Assembly (NCBI GenBank): GCA_902168205.1
Contig: CABHOK010000011.1
Location: 186,001-250,000, forward strand
Reading direction: 5' to 3'
Length of the DNA stretch: 64,000 bases
From: an uncultured Chitinophaga sp.
GTDB lineage: Bacteria; Bacteroidota; Bacteroidia; Cytophagales; Cyclobacteriaceae
In this document: one piece after another, positions 25,484-35,128 of the stretch
Layout: each line of letters begins with the position of its first letter
How positions within the stretch are numbered: the stretch's first letter is position 1
Position numbers and translations under genes: made by a program
The notes under the pieces: model-generated
Databases searched by the model: none
What the model was told of the DNA's origin: nothing
Seen by the model: the letters and a program-made list of their open reading frames with translations, nothing else

Positions 25484-28354
25484 ATGCGTTGCTATAAATA
25501 TATAGTTGTTGTCTGGCTATTGGTTAGCCTGCAGGTAAACCAGGTATACGCACAGGTGTCGTATATTACCAGGGAGAAAAAGGGAAAATCGTTTTCGCTG
25601 GTATCGGCTGGTAAGGCTGTATCGTTCTATGTTGATGATACAGATTATGCCGGAGTAATGCGTGCGACAAAAGATCTTCAGCAGGATATAGCACGCGTCT
25701 CGGATGTAACGCCTCAATTGATTGTAAATAATTTTTCAGGGGGCGATGCCGTTATCATCGGCACCCTTGGTAAAAGTAAACTGATTGATCAGCTTGTTGC
25801 CGCAAAAAAACTGAAAGTAAAAGACATTGCCGGTAAATGGGAAACCTTCGTGATACAGGTAATCGACAATCCCATGGTAGGTATACCGCGTGCACTGGTA
25901 ATTGCTGGTAGTGATAAACGCGGAACGATCTTCGGTATATATGACGTCTCGCGGCAGATTGGTGTATCACCGTGGCATTGGTGGGCCGATGTGCCACCTC
26001 AGAAAAGCAGTAGTCTGTACGTTGTGCCGGGACGTTACGTGCAAGGTGAACCACCCGTAAAGTACAGAGGCATCTTTATCAACGATGAAGAGCCTGCGTT
26101 GGGGCGATGGGCTGTTGAAAACTATGGTGGATTCAATCATAAATTCTACGAGAAAGTTTTTGAGCTCATCCTTCGTCTCAAAGGGAATTATCTCTGGCCT
26201 GCCATGTGGTGGGCAAGCTTCAATAGCGATGATACACTGAACCCCAAGCTGGCAGACGAGTTTGGTATCGTGATGGGAACAACGCACCACGAGCCCATGA
26301 TGCGGGCCCATGCCGAATGGCGAAAGACCGGACAAGGTCCCTGGAATTATGAGAAGAACGAAAGTATACTTCGTAAATTCTGGACAGAAGGTATACAGCG
26401 CATGGAAAATTATGAAAGCATAGTGTCCGTTGGGATGCGGGGTGATGGAGACATGGCCATGAGCGAAGACACAAACATTGCTTTGCTTGAACGCATCGTA
26501 AAAGACCAGCGTGATATCATACAGCAGGTAACGGGCAAAGAACCTTCTGCAACGCCTCAGCTATGGGCGCTGTACAAAGAGGTGCAGGATTACTACGACA
26601 AAGGCATGCGTGTACCAGAAGATGTTACACTTCTGCTCTGCGATGACAACTGGGGAAACATTCGAAAGCTGCCGAAGCTGGAAGATAAACCGCGCAAAGG
26701 CGGCTATGGTATATATTACCATTTTGATTATGTAGGTGGTCCGCGGAACTATAAATGGATCAACACCAACCAGATCGAACGTACATGGGAGCAAATGCAC
26801 CTTGCGAATGAGTATGGAGCCAACCAGATCTGGATTGTCAATGTAGGCGACATAAAACCGATGGAATTCCCGACTTCGTTTTTCCTGGATTACGCGTGGA
26901 ATCCCAAGCGCTGGAATCAATCCAACCTGAAAGACTATACCGAACAGTGGGCAAGAGAACAATTCGGAAGTATATACGCGAAGGAAATTGCTGCTATACT
27001 GAGCGGCTACACAAAATATAATGCACGCAGAAAACCGGAGCTGCTTTCACCCGATACCTATAGTATAACAAACTATCGCGAAGCAGAGACACTGCTAAGC
27101 GAATTTCACGCTTTAGTACAGCAGGCTGAAAAGATAAACGCTGCATTGCCAACTGAATATAGGGATTCATTCTTTCAACTCGTATTACATCCTGTAAAGG
27201 CTTCGGCTAATTTAAATGAAATGTATGTGACCGCTGCGCGTAATCACTTGTACGCTGCGCAAGGTCGTGCCGCTACGAACGTAATGGCAGAGCGTGTACG
27301 AAAGTTGTTTGATGAAGATGCTGCTTTGTCTCGTCAATACAACAAAGGTATAGCGAACGGAAAGTGGAACCACATGATGGACCAGACACACATCGGCTAT
27401 ACCTACTGGCAACAGCCGACTAACGATGTAATGCCGGAGGTTAAGATCATTCGTGTGCCGGAAGCTGCAGCTATGGGTGTAGCGATTGAGGGATCGGATG
27501 ATGTATGGCCCGTGGCGCAACAACCGGCAGTGTTGCCTGAGTTCGATGCGTTCAATCAACAGGTATACTATATCGAGATCTTCAATCATGGACAAACACC
27601 GTTTGAATATACGGTAACCGCCAACGCTCCCTATATTAAAATAAGTGAACCGACCGGAAGCATCGACAGGGAACAGCGTATCTGGATCAGGATCGATTGG
27701 CCGAACGTTCCATCCGGCAAATATACTATACCAATAACCGTAAAGGGGGTGAACGAGAATGTTGTAGTCAACGCCATCGTGAATAATGTGAAACCAACGA
27801 TCTCACAACCCAAAACATTTATAGCGGGTAATGGCTATATATCCATCGAGGCTGAACATTATGCAAAGGCCGTTAACTCATCCACTGTCCGTTGGGATGT
27901 TATACCCGGGCTGGGCAGAACGTTGTCATCAGTCACAACGTTTCCGGTTACGGCCAAAAGCGAAACATTAAGTTCAACAAGCCCACACCTGGAATACGGA
28001 GTATATTTACAGGATAGTGGATCGGTAAAGGTTAAACTATACCTTTCTCCAACGCTGAACATTCACAATACAACAGGACTTCGCTTTGCCGTTTCATTTG
28101 ATAACGAAGCTCCGCAGGTCATCAACCTGCATGATGACTCATCGCTCAAAGTATGGGAGCAATGGGTGAGTGACAATGTGATTGTAAAAACATCAAACCA
28201 TGTGCTGCAACGGGGTGGCTACCATACACTCAAGTTCTGGCGCATTGATGCAGGTGTAGTATTGCAAAAGCTGGTTGTCGAGACGAAAGAAATTAAACCG
28301 AGTTACCTGGCACCACCGGAGAGTTATTCTACCGGTAGAACCAATCCGCACTAA
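25484..28354 (+). CDS. GH115 alpha-glucuronidase (xylan alpha-1,2-glucuronosidase)
   Basis: 956 residues, normal for GH115. Signal peptide ends near VYAQ. Family blocks are visible: SPWHWWADVPP, KYRGIFINDEEPALGRW, RLKGNYLWPAMWWASF and GTTHHEPMMRAHAEW; a C-terminal beta-sandwich domain begins near residue 780 (GYISIEAEHYAKA). Unlike GH67, GH115 enzymes remove (methyl)glucuronate from internal as well as terminal xylose units. Having both families in one locus allows stripping of long and short fragments. It sits between GH35 and the second GH10. Confidence 0.94.
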   Translation: MRCYKYIVVVWLLVSLQVNQVYAQVSYITREKKGKSFSLVSAGKAVSFYVDDTDYAGVMRATKDLQQDIARVSDVTPQLIVNNFSGGDAVIIGTLGKSKLIDQLVAAKKLKVKDIAGKWETFVIQVIDNPMVGIPRALVIAGSDKRGTIFGIYDVSRQIGVSPWHWWADVPPQKSSSLYVVPGRYVQGEPPVKYRGIFINDEEPALGRWAVENYGGFNHKFYEKVFELILRLKGNYLWPAMWWASFNSDDTLNPKLADEFGIVMGTTHHEPMMRAHAEWRKTGQGPWNYEKNESILRKFWTEGIQRMENYESIVSVGMRGDGDMAMSEDTNIALLERIVKDQRDIIQQVTGKEPSATPQLWALYKEVQDYYDKGMRVPEDVTLLLCDDNWGNIRKLPKLEDKPRKGGYGIYYHFDYVGGPRNYKWINTNQIERTWEQMHLANEYGANQIWIVNVGDIKPMEFPTSFFLDYAWNPKRWNQSNLKDYTEQWAREQFGSIYAKEIAAILSGYTKYNARRKPELLSPDTYSITNYREAETLLSEFHALVQQAEKINAALPTEYRDSFFQLVLHPVKASANLNEMYVTAARNHLYAAQGRAATNVMAERVRKLFDEDAALSRQYNKGIANGKWNHMMDQTHIGYTYWQQPTNDVMPEVKIIRVPEAAAMGVAIEGSDDVWPVAQQPAVLPEFDAFNQQVYYIEIFNHGQTPFEYTVTANAPYIKISEPTGSIDREQRIWIRIDWPNVPSGKYTIPITVKGVNENVVVNAIVNNVKPTISQPKTFIAGNGYISIEAEHYAKAVNSSTVRWDVIPGLGRTLSSVTTFPVTAKSETLSSTSPHLEYGVYLQDSGSVKVKLYLSPTLNIHNTTGLRFAVSFDNEAPQVINLHDDSSLKVWEQWVSDNVIVKTSNHVLQRGGYHTLKFWRIDAGVVLQKLVVETKEIKPSYLAPPESYSTGRTNPH

Positions 28355-28377
28355 ATATATATCCCAACACCAAACCA

Positions 28378-29466
28378 ATGACAATTTACAGAAAAGCATG
28401 TACAGCCGTAACATCTATACTGATGATGCTGACGGCAGAATCCATCGCGCAAGCTAGCGATGACAAAGGTTTAAAAGATCACTATAAGGATTACTTCCCC
28501 GTAGGTGTAGCTGTGTCTCCGCGGGCATTACAGGGTGCAGAGGGAGAATTGATACTGAAGCAATTCAGCAGCATGACTCCTGAAAATGCCATGAAGATGG
28601 GACCGATTCACCCGGAAGAGAATCGGTACTATTGGGACGATGCCGACAAGATTATAGACTTTGCCCAGAAACATAATCTCAAGGTCCGTGGACACGCACT
28701 CTGCTGGCACGAGCAAGCACCACAGTGGATATTTACCGATGTGAAAGGCGATACCGTTAGTAAAGCTATACTCCTGCAGCGCTTGAAAGATCACATCACC
28801 ACCGTAGTAAGTCGCTATCGTGGAAAGATATATGCGTGGGATGTTGTGAACGAAGCCGTAGCCGATGATCCGAAACAACTGCTGCGTAACTCCCCGTGGT
28901 ATCGTATATGCGGAGAAGATTTTATCGTTAAAGCCTTTGAGTACGCACACGCTGCCGACCCATCTGCACAACTTTTCTACAACGACTATAACACCGAGCG
29001 TCCTGAGAAACGCGATCGCGTATATACTTTATTAAAGAAGCTCGTAGATGCCGGAGTTCCGATCCATGGCGTTGGCCTTCAAGGACATTGGTCGATCTTC
29101 GAACCCACAGAGGCAGAACTGCGCACCGCCCTCGATAAGTTTTCGTCCCTCAAATTGAAAGTACAGATCACCGAGCTGGATATATCGATATACAAGTGGG
29201 AAAAATTTCAGCGCGAACGGAGACAGGGTGAGTCAGACGTTTTTACGTCAGAGCTAGAGAGCAAGCAACTCGAACAGTACAAAATGGTTTTCAAAGTCTT
29301 CCGCGAGTATAAAAACGTCATCACCGGAGTAACCTTCTGGAACATATCCGACAAACACACCTGGCTCGACAATTATCCCGTACCAGGCCGCAAAAACTAT
29401 CCGCTGCTGTTTGGTGTAGATTTGAAGCCGAAGCATGCGTATTTCGCAGTGACTCGATTTAAGTAG
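28378..29466 (+). CDS. GH10 endo-beta-1,4-xylanase, single-domain
   Basis: 362 residues with an N-terminal signal (TAVTSILMMLTAESIAQ). The whole chain is an uninterrupted GH10 barrel: MTPENAMKMGPI, GHALCWHEQAPQW, AWDVVNEAV (Glu159 acid/base), QITELDIS (Glu266 nucleophile) and GVTFWNISDKHTW. It has no CBM insertion and no lipobox, so it is probably periplasmic and trims imported oligosaccharides, complementing the surface GH10 at 22103. It follows GH115 by 23 bases. Confidence 0.93.
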   Translation: MTIYRKACTAVTSILMMLTAESIAQASDDKGLKDHYKDYFPVGVAVSPRALQGAEGELILKQFSSMTPENAMKMGPIHPEENRYYWDDADKIIDFAQKHNLKVRGHALCWHEQAPQWIFTDVKGDTVSKAILLQRLKDHITTVVSRYRGKIYAWDVVNEAVADDPKQLLRNSPWYRICGEDFIVKAFEYAHAADPSAQLFYNDYNTERPEKRDRVYTLLKKLVDAGVPIHGVGLQGHWSIFEPTEAELRTALDKFSSLKLKVQITELDISIYKWEKFQRERRQGESDVFTSELESKQLEQYKMVFKVFREYKNVITGVTFWNISDKHTWLDNYPVPGRKNYPLLFGVDLKPKHAYFAVTRFK

Positions 29467-29469
29467 AAA

Positions 29470-29706
29470 GCTTCGAGCTGCAAGCTACTAGCTGCTAGCC
29501 CGAGGTCGGTAACGTAAATGATTTGTTGTAGTAGAATGGATAGATGGGAAAATTGTAAGATTATAAGATTGAAAGATTGAGTGCATTTAATCTTCCAATT
29601 TTTTAATTTTCCAATCTTCCAATTTCAACTTCATCACTACGACACGAAAGCGATTAAATTAGCACTCTCAAGCTAGCAGCTAGTGCCTGGTAGCTCGCAG
29701 CTAATT
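29470..29706. repeat. Nested inverted element between GH10 and uxuA (copy B)
   Basis: The outer arms are GAGCTGCAAGCTAC with GCTGCTAG on the left and CTAGCAGCTAG with GTAGCTCGCAGC on the right. The core GTAGCYYGMRGC occurs on the minus strand at 29477-29488 and the plus strand at 29690-29701. A second, A/T-rich inverted pair lies inside (AAGATTGAAAGATTG against CAATCTTCCAATTT). No coding sequence is seen here. Confidence 0.75.
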
Positions 29707-29759
29707 TCAACACGAAGCGTCACAAAAGAAGAGAAACGTAAAAACTAAGAATAACTTCT

Positions 29760-30923
29760 ATGATGGAACAAACAATGCGCTGGTACGGACCGCACGATGC
29801 GGTGAGCCTGACAGATATACTGCAGTCGGGGTGTACTGGTGTGGTAACGGCCCTGCATCATATACCAGTTGGTGATGTCTGGACAATTGAAGAGATTGAA
29901 AAGCGAAAGGCTATGATCGAGAAAGCCGGCATGACCTGGACTGTAATTGAAAGTTTACCGGTACATGAAGATATAAAACGGCAGGGTGGTAACTACCTGC
30001 AGTATATTGAAAACTATAAACAGAGTCTGAAGAACGTAGGCAAGTGTGGGCTGAAAGTTGTTACCTATAACTTTATGCCGATCCTCGACTGGATGCGCAC
30101 GGATATATCCTACAACATGCCCGATGGGAGCAAGGCGCTATATTTCGAGAAGGCTGCATTTATAGCGTTCGATCTTTTTCTGCTGAAGCGCCCGAATGCT
30201 GCCAAAGACTACACTACTGACGAAATAGCGCTGGCTGAGAAACGTTTTGATGGCATGACCGAAGCCGAACGTGAGAAACTTTTTCACAACGCAACGCTTG
30301 GGCTACCGGGCAGTGATGAACCCTTTACCGCTCCGGAAATTCTGGCGGCACTGAAAAAGTACGAGGGCATTAACGCTGACAAACTAAGAGAGAATCTATA
30401 TTACTTCCTGAAGCAGGTTACTCCGGCGGCAGAAGAAGCTGGTGTGAAAATGGCGATACACCCGGATGATCCTCCGTATTCTATATTAGGCTTGCCACGC
30501 ATTATGAGCACCGAGAAAGATGCTACTGATCTGGTAAAGAATGTTCCTTCTCCTGCCAACGGACTTTGCTTCTGCACCGGCTCGTATGGAGCGCGTGCTG
30601 ACAACGATTTGCCGGGCATGGTAAAGCGACTCGGCGATCACATCAACTTCCTGCACCTGCGCAGCACCAAGCGCGACTATAAAGGAGACTTCTACGAAGC
30701 CAACCACCTGGAAGGCGATGCTGATATGTTTAGTGTAGTAAAAGAAGTTGTACAACTGATGAAACGCAGAGGTATAGCTATACCGATGCGCCCCGACCAC
30801 GGCCACCAGATGCTTGACGACCTCAACAAGAAAACCTATCCCGGTTATTCTGCCATAGGTCGCTTGCGCGGTTTAGCCGAACTCCGTGGATTGGAGTTGG
30901 GTATAGCGAGAATGCTGGAATAA
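29760..30923 (+). CDS. uxuA: Mannonate dehydratase
   Basis: 387 residues, cytoplasmic. UxuA signatures are [82 protein letters not shown] and [13 protein letters not shown]; the His, Asp and Cys residues bind the metal. It converts D-mannonate to 2-keto-3-deoxygluconate. Together with the SDR at 12630 it handles glucuronate released by GH67/GH115, after isomerisation by a UxaC that is not in this window. The preceding repeat element suggests its own promoter. Confidence 0.95.
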   Translation: MMEQTMRWYGPHDAVSLTDILQSGCTGVVTALHHIPVGDVWTIEEIEKRKAMIEKAGMTWTVIESLPVHEDIKRQGGNYLQYIENYKQSLKNVGKCGLKVVTYNFMPILDWMRTDISYNMPDGSKALYFEKAAFIAFDLFLLKRPNAAKDYTTDEIALAEKRFDGMTEAEREKLFHNATLGLPGSDEPFTAPEILAALKKYEGINADKLRENLYYFLKQVTPAAEEAGVKMAIHPDDPPYSILGLPRIMSTEKDATDLVKNVPSPANGLCFCTGSYGARADNDLPGMVKRLGDHINFLHLRSTKRDYKGDFYEANHLEGDADMFSVVKEVVQLMKRRGIAIPMRPDHGHQMLDDLNKKTYPGYSAIGRLRGLAELRGLELGIARMLE

Positions 30924-30942
30924 GGTATATATCAACTATAGC

Positions 30943-30978
30943 AAAGCAGAGTTTTCATCAGAAGCCCTGCTTTTTTTA
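30943..30978 (+). terminator. Terminator after uxuA
   Basis: AAAGCAG (30943-30949) pairs with CTGCTTT (30967-30973), followed by further T residues. The T-run overlaps the stop codon of the converging minus-strand gene at 30976. Confidence 0.7.
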
Positions 30979-31269
30979 TTGTATGCTTTTTAGGATGTCT
31001 GTCTCTTCTTCAATTGCATCGAGCAGTACAAACAGTCCTTCAAGGTCTAACAATGTTTCCGCCATATAGGGCGATGAGCTGTGGCTTTCGTAAATCATGT
31101 GCGATATCATCCGGTTTAGATTTTTGCGGAAGCGTTTGGCGGGATGGTTTTCTATAAAGTCTGAAAATGCTTTCTGCAAAGCTTGAGAGGATCCAGGCTT
31201 TCTCACTGAATTTTTATTTTTCTTTGATGTAGAGCTGATATTCATGTTGCTTAGGCCGAGAAAATTCAT
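30976..31269 (-). CDS. Hypothetical small helical protein
   Basis: 97 residues, not recognised. The first 35 residues are polar and basic (SSTSKKNKNSVRKPGSS) and look unstructured. The rest is predicted helical, with a basic stretch (HPAKRFRKNLNRMI) and an acidic C-terminus (LLDAIEEETDILKSIQ). There is no signal peptide or membrane segment. It starts with ATG and is the only open frame in its stretch, but it has no operon partner. It may be a small regulator; no function is proposed. Confidence 0.5.
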   Translation of the reverse strand: MNFLGLSNMNISSTSKKNKNSVRKPGSSQALQKAFSDFIENHPAKRFRKNLNRMISHMIYESHSSSPYMAETLLDLEGLFVLLDAIEEETDILKSIQ

Positions 31270-31421
31270 TTAGTAGTTTCTAGATCCCAAAGTTCTTATA
31301 TAGCTTAAATAATTGTTACTCCTTATTCGGAGTATTTAAAAAGGAACAACAGAAAGTATTGGATCTGAATTTAGAATCTGAAAAAACATGTTTTTGTGCA
31401 GTTATAATTTTACATTTATTT

Positions 31422-31859
31422 ATGAAAATTCTATTTCTCATTTTACTCGCAACCTCTGTTAGTAGTGCTCAGGAGAAGACAAGTCCGATATTAGTAAGCG
31501 CTTTGACCGACAAGACAATCGTAATACGGGGTGCTATCGTAAAAGTGCCCAATTATGATTTTCGTTACGATTATTATGATATTCATGAAAAAGATAGTCA
31601 CTTTAAAAAGTTAACAGCGTGGGGGTATCAGGGTGGCGGGCCAACCTGGAAAGGCATAATATACGGTGCGCTACAAATGTCTGATCCTGGTATTTTGGCA
31701 AAGATCAGGTTTGACGAGGAGGGTGAGGGGCTGGTCATCTGGTGCAGCGACATGGAAACTCTGAACAAAATCGGCAGGCTAGTCGCTGTAGTAAAAGCTG
31801 ATGATAAAGTTCTAAAGGAATGTATAGAAGTTTCGAAAAGTAGATTTCAGATGGAGTAA
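31422..31859 (+). CDS. Secreted Imm51-like protein
   Basis: 145 residues from ATG MKILFLILLATSVSSAQ, a clear signal peptide; the open frame begins with a TTG at 31359. The mature part has the pattern of immunity protein 51: GGPTWKGIIYGAL, then a helix (DPGILAKIRFDEEGEGLVIWC) and an alternating end (DMETLNKIGRLVAVVKADDKVLKECI). The assignment is by recalled pattern, not by search. If right, it would be a periplasmic immunity protein without a visible toxin nearby. Base composition around it is more A/T rich than the PULs. Confidence 0.5.
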   Translation: MKILFLILLATSVSSAQEKTSPILVSALTDKTIVIRGAIVKVPNYDFRYDYYDIHEKDSHFKKLTAWGYQGGGPTWKGIIYGALQMSDPGILAKIRFDEEGEGLVIWCSDMETLNKIGRLVAVVKADDKVLKECIEVSKSRFQME

Positions 31860-31924
31860 TTATACATCATTAGCTCAAAAAAAGTACTCGTTATACAATG
31901 CGAAGAGTTTAACATATTTCTCCG

Positions 31925-32036
31925 TGCACCTTTGTGCCTCCTTCGTGCCCTCTGTGTAATTGGATTTTTCTATTTGCTACAGAACGATAAATCCATTGCA
32001 CGAAGAACACAGAGAAGACACGAAGCTTCACAAAGT
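31925..32036. repeat. Long imperfect inverted repeat (CTTCGTG / CACGAAG type)
   Basis: The left arm (31929-31966) has CTTTGTG, CTTCGTG, CTCTGTGT and TGGATTT. The right arm (31988-32035) has AAATCCA, CACGAAG, ACACAGAG, ACACGAAG and CACAAAG in mirrored order. The central loop is about 20 bases. The region 31860-32071 holds no gene. It belongs to a different word family from the AGCTGC elements. Confidence 0.65.
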
Positions 32037-32071
32037 TTCTATTAACGATTAACGGATAACGCTGCATTCCC

Positions 32072-33397
32072 ATGACTATATCTACCTCACCCCGCACAGG
32101 AGCCCCCGTAAGTCAATCCGAGCGCATTGTCGTGCTGGATAGTGTTCGCGGTATCGCTATACTTGGTATCCTGCTAATGAATATTGGTCTCTTTGCATTA
32201 CCCAATCCTATTGGACATGACCCTTCGGTGATGAAAGAATCCGGACTGAACTATTACTGGTGGTATATCACATCTGTATTTTTTGACGGCACCCAACGAG
32301 CGCTGTTCTCGATGTTGTTCGGTGCCGGCATTATTCTCTTCATAGGCCGACAGGAGAACAGGAGCGAAGGCCTTCAACCTGCCGACTATTTCTTCAGAAG
32401 ACAGCTGTGGCTGATTGCATTTTCAATCTTCGATGTTTTTATCTTACTCTGGAACGGAGATATACTCCTGGACTATGCCTGCTTCGGCATGATACTCTTC
32501 ACCTTTAGAAAGCTGCAGCCACGGACGCTTATTATCGCGGCAGCCGTGTGTCTGGCATTAATGCTGGTTCGTGAGAACCGCGATTTCTATCAACGTAAAA
32601 GTATAATTGCCAAAGGAGAAGCCGTTGCCGCCATTGATACAACCAAAACCAAATTAACAGAAGATCAAAAGGCAGCGCTGGAAAAAATGACAGCCTTCAA
32701 AAAAAGAACAACACCAGAGGGTAAACAAAAACGTGTTGACGAAGCGAAGCGCGAAGTGCTCGGCAACTACGCAAGGGTGTATGAATATCGTACCAACGAT
32801 TATCTCGATAACCTCGGTCGCTTTATATTTTTGTATGCCTGGGATATACTTGTCTTCTTTTTTCTGGGAATGGCATTTTACAAGAACGGAGTTCTTACCG
32901 GAAAAGCTTCCGTAAGTATATATGCATGGATGGCCATTCTCGGCCTCGCGATCGGAATACCACTGGCATATTTGAGGGTGCAGGCACAGATAAACTATAA
33001 TTTTAACGGCTATGAGTATGTCAAGAATGTACCGTTGCAGTTTTACCAGCTTGACCGTGTAGCCCGGTCGTTGGGACTGCTGGGTGTCATTATGTTACTT
33101 TATAAATCTGGCTTGTTCAATTGGTTCTTCCGAATGTTGCAGCCGGTAGGACAAATGGCCTTGACAAACTACCTATCACAATCGCTTATCTGTGGCTTGC
33201 TGTTCAGCGGCTTTGCTTTTGGTTTGTACGGGAAACTTGAACGCTATGAAGTATATAATGTGGTGCTCATCATCTGGGTATTCCAGATTATATTCTGCAA
33301 CATCTGGATGCGTTACTTTTTGTACGGACCTGCAGAGTGGCTGTGGAGAAGCCTCACGTATTGGAAGAAGCAGCCTTTGGTGAAACGACTAAATTGA
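32072..33397 (+). CDS. DUF418 (YeiB-type) multi-pass inner-membrane protein
   Basis: 441 residues. It opens with VLDSVRGIAILGILLMNIGLFALP, the standard start of the DUF418 family, and has about eight to ten hydrophobic segments. A charged insert (about 180-235, rich in K/E) lies between membrane halves. The C-terminal part (PVGQMALTNYLSQSLICGLLFSGFAFGLYG, WMRYFLYGPAEWLWRSLTY) is the DUF418 core. The family is proposed to act in transport or acyl modification; function is not settled. It ends 3 bases before the next gene. Confidence 0.88.
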   Translation: MTISTSPRTGAPVSQSERIVVLDSVRGIAILGILLMNIGLFALPNPIGHDPSVMKESGLNYYWWYITSVFFDGTQRALFSMLFGAGIILFIGRQENRSEGLQPADYFFRRQLWLIAFSIFDVFILLWNGDILLDYACFGMILFTFRKLQPRTLIIAAAVCLALMLVRENRDFYQRKSIIAKGEAVAAIDTTKTKLTEDQKAALEKMTAFKKRTTPEGKQKRVDEAKREVLGNYARVYEYRTNDYLDNLGRFIFLYAWDILVFFFLGMAFYKNGVLTGKASVSIYAWMAILGLAIGIPLAYLRVQAQINYNFNGYEYVKNVPLQFYQLDRVARSLGLLGVIMLLYKSGLFNWFFRMLQPVGQMALTNYLSQSLICGLLFSGFAFGLYGKLERYEVYNVVLIIWVFQIIFCNIWMRYFLYGPAEWLWRSLTYWKKQPLVKRLN

Positions 33398-33400
33398 AAT

Positions 33401-34126
33401 ATGGCGTTGGATTCACGTCAGCTATATATTGCAGCATCGCACTTAAACTCTGTTGTTACCTGGAATAATGATTGGATTCATTTTGGAACAGGTAATGAGA
33501 TAAAGGTTGACTTCGTTATCCGGATTATGAATGAATTTCTCACCGGTGATACTATAAATTTTGTATTCGAGCGAACGAATTCACAGGCATACAGTCGAAT
33601 AGAGATACTGAAGGTAATTACTCCGCATTTAGGAGTTCACGACTTTCAGTTGTGGAATACAGCTTTAGACCGGACAATCAAATTCAGCAGGATCGGTGTG
33701 TTGTTGCCCGGTGAAAAGAAAGGAAACCTGAAAATGAAGATTAAAATCGGTATCGGTATAATTATATATAAATCGGGTAAAGTACTCATCGGACAACGCA
33801 TCGGCAGTCACGGTGCCAACACATGGTCGTTTCCCGGAGGACATTTAGAAGAGGGCGAGGAGCCCGAAGCGACTGCCCGAAGAGAGCTCCTGGAGGAAAC
33901 CGGACTGAAAGTAAATATACTTGCTCCCGCAGGATTTACCTTCGATCACTTTGAAGAGAACAACACCAGCTATATTACGCTGTTCTACAAAGGTGATTGG
34001 GTAACCGGAACTCCCGGGATTCTTGAGAAGGACAAATGCCTGGAATGGCGCTGGGCCGATCCGCATGACCTTCCTCAACCTCTTTTCAAACCGGTTGCAA
34101 GTTTACTGAAGCAGGGGAGTATATAG
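33401..34126 (+). CDS. Nudix hydrolase with an extra N-terminal domain
   Basis: 241 residues. Residues about 112-241 are a Nudix domain with an intact Nudix box (GGHLEEGEEPEATARRELLE and the EETGL that follows), of the MutT/NUDT15 nucleotide-cleaning type. Residues 1-110 are a separate, unrecognised alpha/beta domain (LYIAASHLNSVVTW, DFQLWNTALDRTIKFSRIGVL). An ATG at 33734 could start the Nudix part alone, but the reading frame is continuous from 33401, only 3 bases after the DUF418 gene. No gene of this fused shape is known to me. Confidence 0.8.
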   Translation: MALDSRQLYIAASHLNSVVTWNNDWIHFGTGNEIKVDFVIRIMNEFLTGDTINFVFERTNSQAYSRIEILKVITPHLGVHDFQLWNTALDRTIKFSRIGVLLPGEKKGNLKMKIKIGIGIIIYKSGKVLIGQRIGSHGANTWSFPGGHLEEGEEPEATARRELLEETGLKVNILAPAGFTFDHFEENNTSYITLFYKGDWVTGTPGILEKDKCLEWRWADPHDLPQPLFKPVASLLKQGSI

Positions 34127-34331
34127 TATATTTTGATTTATTTGTCTTTGTTGTACTCGGCTATATCAAAGCTGCCAGTGCTGCGTTTTTTATCGGTTGT
34201 GATGCCGAAGAGTTATGCAGAGATTTCGGGCGCAGATCGAAGCGCTTCGAGGTAAATACTTCAAATCAGAAGATGTTTGAAGCGGAAAATCGTGAAAGTT
34301 CTGATTGCGCGACTAGTAACAACGAATGTAT

Positions 34332-34925
34332 TTAAATGGCAACCAGGATAAGAGCACTAAACAAAAGAGCGGGTAAAAAACAGAGTAAATAATTGAGTCT
34401 TGAATAATTTTTTCGTAGCACCGTAAACAGCGAGCTTACAAGTAATAAGTAGTGTAGTGGAATTCCAAAAGAATAGATTGTTTTGGGTGCGGGATACATT
34501 TCATAATTGGAAAGTCCAATTGCTTTTGCAGTTTTTAGTATAGGTGTAAATTCGAAGATGACTATTGGTTTTTCATCGGAATAATAGTCGTAGTTGAGAT
34601 GTACCGGATGAGGCACAGCAATGGTAAAATCCTTCGTTCGCATGTAACTCACCAGTTTGCCCGGATCATAATTTTTTAAGCTTCTGGTTGCTCCTTCTCG
34701 CTGTTGCCATCCTTCAATGGCTGTTTCTTTGATGATTATTGAAGGCAGATAGAAATCAATTACAAGGAGTGTTGCAATTGCGAGAAACAAAAATGACAGA
34801 CGTCTGAAAAACCTGAAAATGCTTTTTTGCCAACCTATATTTTCATTGATATAGGATTGCGGATCGCCTTTTTTGTAGAACGTAGTTTCATCATTAGGTC
34901 TGTTCGTCATGTCGCTCGGCTCCAT
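34332..34925 (-). CDS. Hypothetical membrane protein
   Basis: 197 residues, not recognised. It has a polar N-terminus, a first membrane segment at about 43-60 (LSFLFLAIATLLVIDFYL), a periplasmic-looking loop of about 90 residues (with FTIAVPHPVHLNYDYYS), and two C-terminal membrane segments (PLHYLLLVSSLFTVL and YLLCFLPALLFSALILVAI). A second ATG (MTNRPNDE) lies five codons downstream of the chosen one. The flanking gaps 34127-34331 and 34926-35128 show no gene. Confidence 0.6.
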   Translation of the reverse strand: MEPSDMTNRPNDETTFYKKGDPQSYINENIGWQKSIFRFFRRLSFLFLAIATLLVIDFYLPSIIIKETAIEGWQQREGATRSLKNYDPGKLVSYMRTKDFTIAVPHPVHLNYDYYSDEKPIVIFEFTPILKTAKAIGLSNYEMYPAPKTIYSFGIPLHYLLLVSSLFTVLRKNYSRLNYLLCFLPALLFSALILVAI

Positions 34926-35128
34926 TCCTTCCTCGGTATTAAATGTGCATAATATTACTGAGAATAATTTGTTGATGGAATATATGCAAACCTATTCTGC
35001 AATGGATTGAGGATCCTTTTGGGAATGATTTAGTGGAAGAAACTATATAAAGCTTACCGAAAGTATTTTTTTCATTTCACTCTTTTCATTAAGTTTAGAT
35101 TAACAAAAGGTTATCCCCACCTAAACTG

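Noticed and set aside
31909-32097. 62-residue minus-strand open frame in the gap before DUF418
   Set aside because: It consists of the arms of the long inverted repeat; the translation has no domain.
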